64,000 nt of DNA from Chrysoporthe austroafricana (Eukaryota; Ascomycota; Sordariomycetes; Diaporthales; Cryphonectriaceae). The number at the start of each line of letters is the position of its first letter. The stretch's first letter is position 1. Positions 43,672 through 53,167 of this stretch are shown piece by piece. Both the position numbers and the translations under genes were made by a program. Below the pieces are notes generated by a model that was not told the DNA's origin, did not search any database, and saw only the letters and a program-made list of their open reading frames with translations. The stretch lies in the NCBI GenBank assembly GCA_001051155.2, contig JYIP02000002.1:3045583-3109582 (forward strand), read 5' to 3'.

Positions 43672-45119
43672 ATGGACCACGCACTTAGGTGCAATGAGAT
43701 GAAATGCCGGGCGGAGCTGAGCGAGCGAGCCTTGGTGACCACCTGCAGGTACAGTACAGCATTGTTACATTATGATTTTCGAGACTCAGGACCTTTTTTT
43801 CTAACTGAGGACACCTGTTTAGTCATATATTCTGTCTTGACTGCGGCAACCGTACTGGTATCAGTGATGCCTCGCCAGACCATCGCACTTGTCCGGCCTG
43901 TCAGACACACTTACCTAAACCCGACGATGCCATGGTCACCAACTTGAACCCCAGCGATGACTACAAGACGAGTATTCTCAGTGGACTTAGTCCAGAGGCT
44001 ATCATGGAGTGTGCAGGACGTGCGTTAAGCTTCTGGTCATACCAGATGACGCAGGATCTGTTCGTGACCTTGCTGGCTCATCTGTCCTGGGACCATGCTG
44101 ACAAGCATGACGTTCCAGGATCTGGGAAAGCCACCGATCCAAGACCCTGACAAATCGATACAACGAGTTGAATGTTACCCTTGATAATATTGTCAATGAT
44201 GCCAATACCCAACTCACGGGCCTCCACAGCAAAATTGCCAGTACGTCTTTGCTCACTCACAACAACACCGGCAACATATGCTGATCCGACCCAGGCATGG
44301 CTCTAGACCAGGAGACACTCCGAAGAAAGAACGAAGAATTGTCTCTGGCATATAGAGAAAAGACCCGCAAGCTGTTGCAAACCCAGGAGCTCTATGATAA
44401 GCTCAAGCGCAGGGCAATGCTCGGCCACATACAAGATGCTGCATCTGACGCGGTTGATACGACACTTCATGGCGGTAAGTTTTGAGACTCATCAAATGGA
44501 TCGTGGCGAATGTCGAGAATCCTACGAGCAGCAGCTGGGAACACCTTATGGGGCCAAGCGATATGGCGATAGGCTGAATCAGCAAGCTGCAGTGCCTGCT
44601 CCACCTCGAATGGGTCCTCCAGATACCCAGAATGTCGCCTGGGCAAGGCCAGCACCCCCACAAGGTATGGAAAGGCAGTATAGATGCCTGAAGCATCCAA
44701 CTTGCTGAATATTGATAGTTGATGTACCCTCGACACCCTCGACCCATCGACAGCGACCAGGTGCAGATGGTATTGGTCTTTCCGCAACGCCAGGACTTGT
44801 CGTTGGAGCTCCAGTGGCACTACACGGCTCAGGACGAACCCGACAGCCCATGCGAGAGATACAGCATAATCAGCGCAGCAACGTGGACAACTTCAATAAA
44901 GTTGGGTTGAGCTCTCACCTAAAGACTAGCCAAGGACCTGTGACGGTTGGTACTTTTGTTCCTCCTGTTCGACCACGAGGTAGGGTTCGCCTTTGCTGAC
45001 TTATTGTTGGGGATTTGCTAACTGTGAGTCCAGTAGCACAGCGTCCAGGTGCACCAAGTTTTGGTGCCGTGACGAGTATTTCCCACGGCATGGGAGATGA
45101 CATCCATTCAACAGTATGA
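43672..45119 (+). CDS. hei10: Hei10/CCNB1IP1-type meiotic RING protein, 369 aa
   Basis: Seven exons: 43672-43748, 43823-44059, 44119-44240, 44295-44474, 44518-44664, 44719-44979 and 45034-45119; all junctions keep frame. The N-terminal C3HC4 RING uses C7, C12, C25, H27, C30, C33, C49 and C52 (LRCNEMKC, TTCSHIFCLDC, CPACQTHLP). Next come the conserved VTNLNPSDDYKTSILSGLSP and MECAGRALSFWSYQMTQ. A coiled coil covers about 110-205 (TLTNRYNELNV, LRRKNEELSLAYREKTRKLL), and the tail is Pro/Arg-rich and disordered. Hei10/Zip3 proteins are SUMO/ubiquitin E3s on the synaptonemal complex that mark crossover sites; Hei10 is well known in Sordaria. The fourth intron is only 43 nt. The domain order is distinctive and the call is confident. 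Confidence 0.9.
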
Positions 45120-46607
45120 ATAGTAGGAAAGTTCTCCTGCTTCGGATTACTAGCTTTTTTGCTCAACTCGTCTATTCGGTGGGATCAATAGCCAATGTAT
45201 ACTGCATTGAAGGACATGGCATTCTCCAATATGTAATTACTTTGTGTCGCATATATTCAGTCGCGGGACGCCTTCGTCTTACTGCAGTCAGTTCACCAAT
45301 GCACATACAAGGTAGCGAAGGTCGAACAATGATCGTTGTTCTGGGTCCGTGGAGTCAAACTTTCTCCTGAGGTTCAGATCTACGATTTGAGCAAGTCATT
45401 TCGTGGCCACACCTCGCAACTAGGGGGGCCGTCTCGGCACGGGCATGGAGACATCGGGCTCGGCTCCACTGCCATCCACACATGCTTTCTCAGGCACAAA
45501 GATCACGTCTCCTGACCGAACGAATCAGCCGTAACCTTGCGTTCCAGATCTAGAATTCTGAAAGACACAATGCCACACTTGTTAGCACATCGTACCGCTG
45601 AAAGACCATTGCTCCTAGTGCTGAATCCGCTAGTTAAGCAAAGGCCACAGCAAGAGCTCTGTCTTACCCGGAGAGGCGTGATAGCTACGTATAGCTTTCC
45701 GAGCGACGCTTCCTAGCGATAAATTCAATATGATGGCCTAGGCCATCCGTTATGAAGCGAGGCTGCCAACAACGGACGCTAAGCTCACAGCCGAGATGAC
45801 ACCCTCTTCTCACGAAGGTTCGACGAATTCCGTGACCGAGATTCATCATGTTCCTATGCTCACGTAACGAGGCACCATACCCGCAGTCAGCCTCATACCC
45901 TTTCCCTTCGACGTACATTCCGATGCCGGACCGCAATTCAGTAAAACTGGAGCGTGACTCGCTGAAAGACATGTCTTGGGCTGTCATACTCTATCTAATA
46001 CAACAAGTCCTCGATTGCCACATGTCTTTCAAAGATCTGTTAGATATGATTGCTCACCAGTCGCCGCTATATGCTCTACGCGTGTAAGAAGACTGTTGTA
46101 GAGGAGCACTACTGGTGACTTGAGTCCCAGAGACTACGCCTCTAAGTTGAGGGTACGACCACCCTAATTGCTCCCAACATAGCCTCGAATCAAATGCTTC
46201 CCGCTAGAAGCCAATCTAACAATGCTACGTGATTGCCGTGCTTCGTTGAAATCGAAGACGCCTTTGTCTTGCATGCAAACCTGCTATCTATGCAACAAAC
46301 TAAATGCAGAACAATGGCCGTTATATTCGTATGGAGCTAGTAAAAGGCATTGTAGCAGCGTTGTACTAGAACAGATCGTTTGTTGCCTAATTGAGCCGCG
46401 TTATAAGACCTCCGGACTCTTAAAGCCCCCTTCATGGAACATGGTCACCAACCGCTCCGACAAGTTCCCACACGGTTGGGTTTCTCCTAATAAAGCCATA
46501 CGCCTCTCGGAAGGTCAGCCTCTGTATTATACGTCTATCGGAAGGTTAACCTCAATATCATACGTCTTTCGGAAGGTTGAAGGCTATAAGAGCTAGAAAC
46601 GGCTGCT
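45120..46607. other. Intergenic, less GC-rich, with 31-bp tandem repeat
   Basis: About 1.5 kb. No supported gene; a 124-codon ATG frame at 46222-46596 has no motif. A 31-bp tandem repeat lies just before the next ORF. Confidence 0.5.
46498..46590. repeat. 31-bp tandem repeat, three diverged copies
   Basis: Copies start at 46498, 46529 and 46560, exactly 31 bp apart. The first 18 bases of each follow ATACGYCTHTCGGAAGGT; the remaining 13 have diverged. The array ends 17 nt before the ATG at 46608, so it lies in that gene's promoter or leader. Confidence 0.85.
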
Positions 46608-47945
46608 ATGCTTGCGTGCAAGACTGGGTTCGGTCTTCGAGAGCCCATCTATTTCATGCCAGGCTCTCCGGCCGCTGCAAGTCGACGGCAGTTCTCTGAC
46701 CATGTCAATGCTCCTAGGTATCTTGCTCAACCTACGCGCTGGTCGGCTTCTGGTGTTATTAATGTTTCGACATCGAATGCCGTGCCTACGGTTCTAACTC
46801 GCGGAAGACTGCCTTTTGCGATGGCACGGCTATTCGAGAGAATGGAGACTACTCCTGCCATTAAGCTGAAGAAGAAGCAAGCCGTCAGAAACCTCAGGGC
46901 TTACATCACCGATTTTATGTGTCTGGATGTGAATGTGACCCGCGCCTCGCCTCCTCAGCCCCAGGAGAGGACCTTTGAGGTGTGTACTGAATACTCACTC
47001 GCTCTGTTCCCTCACAATCTCTCTCTCTTTGCTGCTGAGAGACCTATCTGCAGCTTTCGCCTGCCTCTCGCAAGCAACACCTTGACGAGACCGGGTCTCT
47101 CTAAGCCTGGACCTCATCCTGACCCTCTTCGTTCGAAGCTTTCGCTGGGAATGTCTCAAAAAGAGCCCTCGGACCTGTCGCAGCATTTATTGATCATGTG
47201 TCCCGGGAAAGGGAGGCGCCCCGGGACGATGGACAGGAAGTACATGCCAACCCTGCCTACCGTCCCCGAGAACGCCTTGGCTGGTCGGAAGCCTATTCAC
47301 GCCAGAAATCATAGGCCGAACCAATCGACTGATATCCTGTACCTCAAAAGGAAATGCAGCCAGCAGCTGGGAGAAATCAAGCAGCTCGCAGAGGCTAATC
47401 GCCGCCTGCAGACAGAGATAGCCCAGCTGAACTCGGCTCTCCACAACGCGGTCTCGCAGCGCATCATTGCGAGCGACGAGCTAAAGAGCTCGCAGAACGA
47501 ACAAGCAGCTGTGGAGGAGACGCTGAAGGCTCTATGGGCATTGGTCAAGGCCGAAAGCCCGGAGTTCCAAAACATCTCCAATACGGCAGACATCCGGAAC
47601 CAAGTCCGGAGACTCTCGCGCCTTCCAGCCCGAAGTACGGTTCGTCAAGGCGGCGAGGGACATGACCCAGGCACTACCCGCAGCGAGAGGCCCACCTCGT
47701 TTGAGCGAAAACTTGCACAGCAAGATATGTTCCTCGCGCACTCCATGCGGATGGAAGCTCTCTCGCGTCGCAATGCTGAAAGGATGACCGCGCAGAACCA
47801 GCAGCTTAGAGATCAGCTCGACGAGGTCGAAGTCGAGTGTAAGCGCCTGCAGGCGAGTCTGAGCATAACCGAGAAGAGGTTTGCTCGTGCCAAAGCAGCA
47901 TCTCTTCGCGGACAGGCGAGCCCAGACGCCGGGCATTCTGCTTGA
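46608..47945 (+). CDS. Orphan coiled-coil protein, 445 aa
   Basis: A single open frame of 445 codons, unusually long for chance in this area. I do not recognise a family. Residues 1-210 are basic, Pro/Ser-rich and of mixed character (KLKKKQAVRNLRAYITDF near 85-102). Residues about 240-315 form a predicted coiled coil (LYLKRKCSQQLGEIKQLAEA followed by NRRLQTEIAQLN), and about 365-430 a second (MRMEALSRRNAERMTAQNQQ, LRDQLDEVEVECKRLQASL). There is no signal peptide or membrane segment. An intron-like stretch at 46980-47053 (GTGTGT...CTGCAG, pyrimidine-rich) lies inside; removing its 74 nt leads to an early stop, so it is taken as coding. The true start may be a later ATG such as 46821 or 46842. 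It is probably a lineage-restricted gene. Confidence 0.5.
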   Translation: MLACKTGFGLREPIYFMPGSPAAASRRQFSDHVNAPRYLAQPTRWSASGVINVSTSNAVPTVLTRGRLPFAMARLFERMETTPAIKLKKKQAVRNLRAYITDFMCLDVNVTRASPPQPQERTFEVCTEYSLALFPHNLSLFAAERPICSFRLPLASNTLTRPGLSKPGPHPDPLRSKLSLGMSQKEPSDLSQHLLIMCPGKGRRPGTMDRKYMPTLPTVPENALAGRKPIHARNHRPNQSTDILYLKRKCSQQLGEIKQLAEANRRLQTEIAQLNSALHNAVSQRIIASDELKSSQNEQAAVEETLKALWALVKAESPEFQNISNTADIRNQVRRLSRLPARSTVRQGGEGHDPGTTRSERPTSFERKLAQQDMFLAHSMRMEALSRRNAERMTAQNQQLRDQLDEVEVECKRLQASLSITEKRFARAKAASLRGQASPDAGHSA

Positions 47946-48043
47946 GCGATAGCAGTAGCATCGTAGGGTATCGGATTCCCAGGGTCGTAGGCTCCTGAAG
48001 TTTCCGGCCTCGATGCCACTACTCTCGAACAAGTTTCCTCTAT

Positions 48044-48096
48044 ATGATTGATGATTGATGATTGATGATTGATGATTGATGATGATGATGATGATG
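48044..48096. repeat. (ATGATTG)5(ATG)6 microsatellite
   Basis: Five heptamers then six triplets, in the 3' flank of the coiled-coil ORF about 100 nt after its stop. It is likely slippage-prone. Confidence 0.9.
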
Positions 48097-48640
48097 CATG
48101 GGCAACTCAGTCGAATGTCGAAATGCAGTTTCCTGTTGCATCTGCGGATCAAATTGCGGTGTGGGGTTCAGATTTCGAGTCTCGATACCATCGAGCACAT
48201 CTCCTGGACTACATAGTATATAGCGCCAGCGTTTCCTTGGAAGGGCTATTGGTCATGCCGAGTAGAAAGAATTTCCTCTAGACAGATTCCAAAATCAATC
48301 CAATGTTGTTCCTCGTCTGTATGTTGCCACTTGCAAGCAAAGAGATTGTCTCCTGAACCTGTGACATGACGCGCTCTCCGACATGGGCAAATATCATCAT
48401 TTGCTGTTGCATGACGGGCCAGCCAGCGGTCCTCAAGGTGGTCACCATACCATCAAGTCGAAACACGCCATGTCGACATGTGAGGTGCTCTGATGAGAGG
48501 TGCGGAAAATTCGGGAGTACTGTGTGTAGGGGGCTTACGTGGACCTCGTCGCAGATTGAGGTGCTGTGCAGAGCCGGCCGAAGCCTAATCACGAACTGCC
48601 ACAATGCCACAAATGCTGCGACTGGAAGAAGCTATGTACC

Positions 48641-48661
48641 ATACCATGCGTGGCATGGTAT
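48641..48661. repeat. 9-bp perfect inverted repeat with 3-nt loop
   Basis: ATACCATGC (48641-48649), GTG, GCATGGTAT (48653-48661). It could be a small hairpin or a palindromic binding site; no gene start lies close by. Confidence 0.8.
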
Positions 48662-49513
48662 CTTCTTGGTCGCAGATCACACCGTGTGTGTGGCTAATTC
48701 GGTCTGTCGGATGCGTCTAGTTGGAATCGGGTCGCGGGGAGCTTCTGCTGCACCTGACGGTGCTGTCCGTACTTGGTGCTGTGGACGCGAGCACAGTGGC
48801 GTGGACCCAAGAATAGCAGCGGAGAATCAGGGGCGGCCCCAGCTTGTCTGGGCCGTTTCCAGGCGTGCCAGGCACTTCTCAGGGAAGACGTCCTATGGCC
48901 AGACCTCGTGTAAGCAAGCACGCAAGGGAGGCACTGCTATCAACAAGCCCCGAGAAGCACCTGGAAGCCCCACTCCCGTGCCAAGGCTACGGTCAGCTAG
49001 ACCAACCAACATTTTCATGTGCCAATTCCTGGAACCAGACCTTGGATCCTGCATCCAACCTGACCCCCAGCAAGACCATCCCCGATTCATTTGACCCCTT
49101 CCCTCGTTGATCGATGCAAACGTACCCAGTATCACCTCAAACATTCCAATTCTTCTTATCACTCGCTGCGATATATTTTTATCATCACCTAATCCATCTC
49201 TCTCGAGTCTGCTCTGGGTCGGCGGCGCGTCCCTCGTTCTGCACGGCGATCACCCGTTCCCATTTCTGGACAGCGATCTGCCGTTCTCCCCATCTCGCTT
49301 CCCCCTCGACCACAACGTTTCGTGATCCCCCGGCGACGTCACACACATTCCTGCCTGTTGTCCACAACACTCATCCCCCAGGACCCCTCAATCGTTCCCC
49401 GCGAGGCCGGTCGCGCTGCCCGACGACGGCACAGAGATTCAATCGAACGACACGATCGGTAGTGGTTCCGACCTCGAGGCATTTCTGACGGAAGCGACCG
49501 CCGCGACGTCCCA

Positions 49514-51601
49514 ATGGGCAAGAAATGTGCGCATTCCATGACACCCGACTCTTCTGACGACGATATTTGCTGATCTTCTATCCATACAGGGAGGTGGGGA
49601 GTCGTTCTCGATGCCGGGTCTTCGGGTACTCGACTGCATATATACAGGTGGAAGGATCCTGCGAAAGCGCGCAAACATGCCTCGAAGGCAGAGCTGCATA
49701 GTCTACCGAAGCTCGTCACGGAGAAGAAATGGACCAAGAAGATAAAACCGGGCGTGTCGACATTTGGCGAGAACCCAGCGGCCGTCGGCTCCGACCATCT
49801 CAAGGGCCTCGTCGACCATGCCCTCAGCATTATCCCTAAGGATCAAATCGAGGATACCCCTATCTTCTTGATGGCCACCGCCGGCATGCGACTGCTCCCC
49901 ACGGTGCAACAATCGGATCTAACGCGCGAGATCTGTTCCTACCTCCGAAGCAACACCGACTTCTCGCTACCTGACTGTGACTTGCACATCCAGATCATCC
50001 CGGGCGAGACAGAGGGACTGTATGGCTGGATAACGACAAACTACTTGCTAGGCGGCTTCGACCATCCGGAGGAGCATAACCATGGAAAGGGCCACAACAC
50101 GTACGGATTTCTGGACATGGGTGGCGCGTCGGCACAGATTGCATTCGCGCCGAACGCGACGGAGGCTGCGAAACATGCCAACGACCTAAAGTTGCTGCGC
50201 ATGCGGACCTTGGACGGGCAACGGTCAGAATACAAAGTCTTCACGGCGACTTGGCTCGGCTTCGGCGTCAACCAGGCTCGCGAGTCGTATGTCAAGAAAT
50301 TGGTTGATACGTACGATCCTGATGCCAAAGAGATTCCGGATCCGTGTTTGCCGAAGGGACTGCGTACCACGATTTCAGGCGAGCCGGTAGATGCTGGCCA
50401 TTCGACTGGCTTGACACTACTCGGTATTGGAGACTTCACCAGTTGCTTGAAGCAGACATATCCTCTGCTTGGAAAGGACGCGCCTTGCTTGGATGAGCCT
50501 TGTTTGTTGAACGGTCAACATGTTCCCGCCATCGATTTTGATGTCAACCATTTCATCGGCGTGTCCGAGTATTGGCACACGACACACGGCGTCTTTGGGA
50601 AGGGCGATATGGCGTACGACTTGAAGACATATCAGAGCAAAGTCGAAGAATTCTGCATGAAGAATTGGGATTCGATTATCAGCAAGGTAGACGCTCGAAA
50701 GAACAAGGACAATGCCAAGGAAGCCCAGGAGGCGTGCTTCAAGGCCTCTTGGTTGATCAACGTCATGCACGACGGCATTGGCATTCCGCGGTTGGGGCTG
50801 GAACATCCACCGAGTGTGAACGCATCAAAGGGTGCGCTGGAAGACGCGAAAGAGAAGGGTTTCTTGGATCCCTTCCAGCCGGTGGATAAGATTGACGGTA
50901 TTGAGGTTAGCTGGACGCTGGGTCCGATGGTCCTGTATGCCGCAGGTCAAATTCCGCCCAAGTCCAGCGACTACCTTCCTGTTGGGTTCGGCAGCAATAC
51001 ACTGGAGGTGCCGCCTGATTTTAATTACGCAGGGTCCAAGTGGGAGGAGGACGATGATGACGATTGGGATGACACACTGGAAGACCTTGTCGATCATGCG
51101 AAGCCGGGCAAGTTTTCGACCTTCTTGCTCTTCGTGTTGGTTCTGTTGTTTTTGGCCTACTTTTTCCGGAAAAAGGAACGCCGCATACGGCTCTTCAGCA
51201 AGATTGACAGCTTCACCGGGCGCTCCAAGAAACCTGGCAGCCCAAGAAGACCGGCACGTGGGCTGGCCGGGCTCACCAACAAGCTCTTCGGCAGATCACC
51301 GCCTCATTACGAACGTATTGTTGAAGAGGGCGAGGCGAGCCAGTTCGAACTGGACGATGTCGACTCAGACGAGAACGAGCACTCGGACGGGTCCGAGGGA
51401 TCGAGATTCGGCCGCACTTCAGGACTGGCCACTCCCAAGCTTAACGACCGCTTCGATACCGGCTCTGCGCTGGACCGAGAGGGGCTGTTTGTCCGCACAG
51501 AGAGCCGGGACTCCCTGCGGCTTCCACCAAGCATGTCGAATGCGGGAAGACGGTCCCGGACTGGTAGCCCCACTAGGAAAAGCCCGCTGGCGACAGCCTG
51601 A
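49514..51601 (+). CDS. ynd1: Golgi apyrase Ynd1-like (GDA1/CD39 family), 674 aa
   Basis: The exons are 49514-49526 (13 nt) and 49590-51601. The tiny first exon is inferred because splicing (donor GTGCGC, acceptor CATACAG) gives MGKKWRWGVVLDAGSSGTRL, the expected family start. The enzyme hydrolyses nucleoside di- and triphosphates in the Golgi lumen to support glycosylation by removing inhibitory UDP/GDP. Apyrase-conserved regions: VVLDAGSSGTRLHIYRW (ACR1), IFLMATAGMRLL (ACR2), IPGETEGLYGWITTNYLLGG (ACR3) and YGFLDMGGASAQIAFAPN (ACR4), with ACR5 near VSWTLGPMVLYAAGQ. An acidic run EEDDDDDWDD precedes one transmembrane helix (about 512-529, FSTFLLFVLVLLFLAYFF), then a basic and Ser-rich tail of about 145 residues. 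No N-terminal signal anchor, as in yeast Ynd1. Confidence 0.92.
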
Positions 51602-52558
51602 TAAGGAGACTGATCTGCGGCACGAGATACCCCTGGAGGAATGACCGAGAGATACCACTATACGATTTTTAATGTACCGCATACAGGACCATCCTTTGCT
51701 GAGAATATACGATTTTAATGCTCCGATTGAGGCAGGTCTGGATGATTTGCATTCGTCTGACCATAATGGGCAACGGGCTCCAGAGTTTTCAAGGGGTTGG
51801 ACTCGCCCGAGGAGCATGGCGACATGGAGTATCAGTAGATCTTGGGATCCGAGCGTTCGATGAGCACAGACAAGTGCTACGATAGGTTGCCTTCTATTGC
51901 ACCTACATTTCGCAATTTAAGTACGGAATATGCTAGCTGGTATTTCCTGGCTTGCCATGTGATCATACCCGTGCTCCCGTCCTATCTTACTTGCCTCGTG
52001 ATCTGCATGCCGCCGTTTCTGCCCGTTTCTTCGCCCGGCCGCGCAGAGAGCTCCCGTTCTTTTCGCTGGCTCACCGCCCATTCACCCGCGGGAGGTCAGA
52101 CTCGGCCCATGTCTACCTACAATGACAGTGGCATTGTGGATATGCCAGATCCCTTGCTGTTCGGAACGGAGCTAGAGACGCAGCTTACATTCCCCCCCTC
52201 CCACTGGGGTCCGCGAAACCGCGAACCAGTATCCACATCCACATAAGCGCCCACAGCACAATGCTGTCACGGGGCATATCAGTCACATCTCACTGCATAG
52301 ACCCGGAAAGCCCTCTGGACACGGCTCGGCCTGACGCTGACCCCTCGGTTGTTCGGTACACGACGCCGGGCGGATAACCGACGAGCCTGTCGTACCGACC
52401 GAGACACAGAGGAGACAACGACGTGTCAGCGTACGTATGGGGCATGCAGTCACTTCTCGCCTGTCACGCATGGCCCCCCCCCACTTTCTCCCCGGAGCCT
52501 CACCTCTTCCGCGATCGCAGGTCGCCAGCAAGTCCTGGAAAGCGGGCCAGGGCGCGGA
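51602..52558. other. Convergent intergenic region
   Basis: This lies between the 3' ends of ynd1 (+) and the Hikeshi gene (-). No gene supported. Confidence 0.55.
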
Positions 52559-53167
52559 CTAATCGTCCCTCTCCAGGAACCCCGGGTCCGTCCGGACCCT
52601 GCTCTCGAACTTGCGCCACCAGTCCTCGAAGGCGCGCAGGGGCACGACCTCAACCTGGCCCGCCTGCCCGGAGAAGCTGGACAGGAAGTTGAAGGCGTTC
52701 TTGATGATGCGCTGCGCGAGCACGAGCGTGCTCGGCTGCTGCGCGGCGCCCGCCGGCACGAGCGCGAGCGAGCCCCCCGCGGGGGCCTTGGCGGCGTTCA
52801 GCTCCGCGATGCGGGCCCCCACCGAGGCGCCGTCCTCGATGCTGATGCCCAGGATGATCTGGCCCGCCGAGGAGGACGACTCGTTGAGCTTGAAGATGGC
52901 GGAATCCTTGCCGGGCCCCACGCCGCCGAGGAACTTGGAGCCGGGCGTGGTCTGGCCCTGGGCCGGGTTGGGTGGCGTCACGAGGTAGATCGCCGCGGCG
53001 GTGTTCTCCGGGAGGACGACGCCTGGGAGCAGGAAGATCACCACGTGCGAGAAGGGCTTCTGGCTGGTCGGGATCGAGTAGACGAAGGAGGTGGGCGTCG
53101 GCGTCTCGCTGGGCTGCGTGATCACCGGGAGCCCGGCCGGGACGAGGCCGAAGAGAGGCTGGGACAT
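52559..53167 (-). CDS. opi10: Hikeshi/Opi10 family protein, 202 aa
   Basis: A single exon beginning MSQPLFGLVPAGLPVITQPS, the conserved start of the family; an upstream in-frame ATG at 53278 adds 37 poor residues and was rejected. Hikeshi carries heat-shock Hsp70 into the nucleus by binding FG nucleoporins; yeast Opi10 is linked to inositol regulation. The N-terminal beta domain includes FVYSIPTSQKPFSHVVIFLL and the middle GSKFLGGVGPGKDSAIFKL with GQIILGISIEDGASVG. The C-terminal helical part ends RAFEDWWRKFESRVRTDPGF, close to the family end. The length (about 200) is normal. Confidence 0.93.
   Translation of the reverse strand: MSQPLFGLVPAGLPVITQPSETPTPTSFVYSIPTSQKPFSHVVIFLLPGVVLPENTAAAIYLVTPPNPAQGQTTPGSKFLGGVGPGKDSAIFKLNESSSSAGQIILGISIEDGASVGARIAELNAAKAPAGGSLALVPAGAAQQPSTLVLAQRIIKNAFNFLSSFSGQAGQVEVVPLRAFEDWWRKFESRVRTDPGFLERDD

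Larger units (their letters stand above)
47946..49513. other. Intergenic of about 1.6 kb
   Basis: It holds ATGATTG/ATG repeats (48044-48096), a 9-bp hairpin (48641-48661) and the C/T-rich promoter/leader of the apyrase gene (about 49190-49500). Frames at 48278-48610 (-) and 48366-49094 (+) are open but overlap and lack motifs. Confidence 0.5.

Noticed and set aside
46222..46596. 124-codon ATG frame just before the coiled-coil ORF
   Set aside because: It runs through the 31-bp repeat array, is in a different frame and has no motif.
48278..48610. 110-codon minus-strand frame with a plausible intron near its middle
   Set aside because: The C-terminal part looks protein-like, but no upstream exons or family could be identified, and a 242-codon frame overlaps on the other strand.
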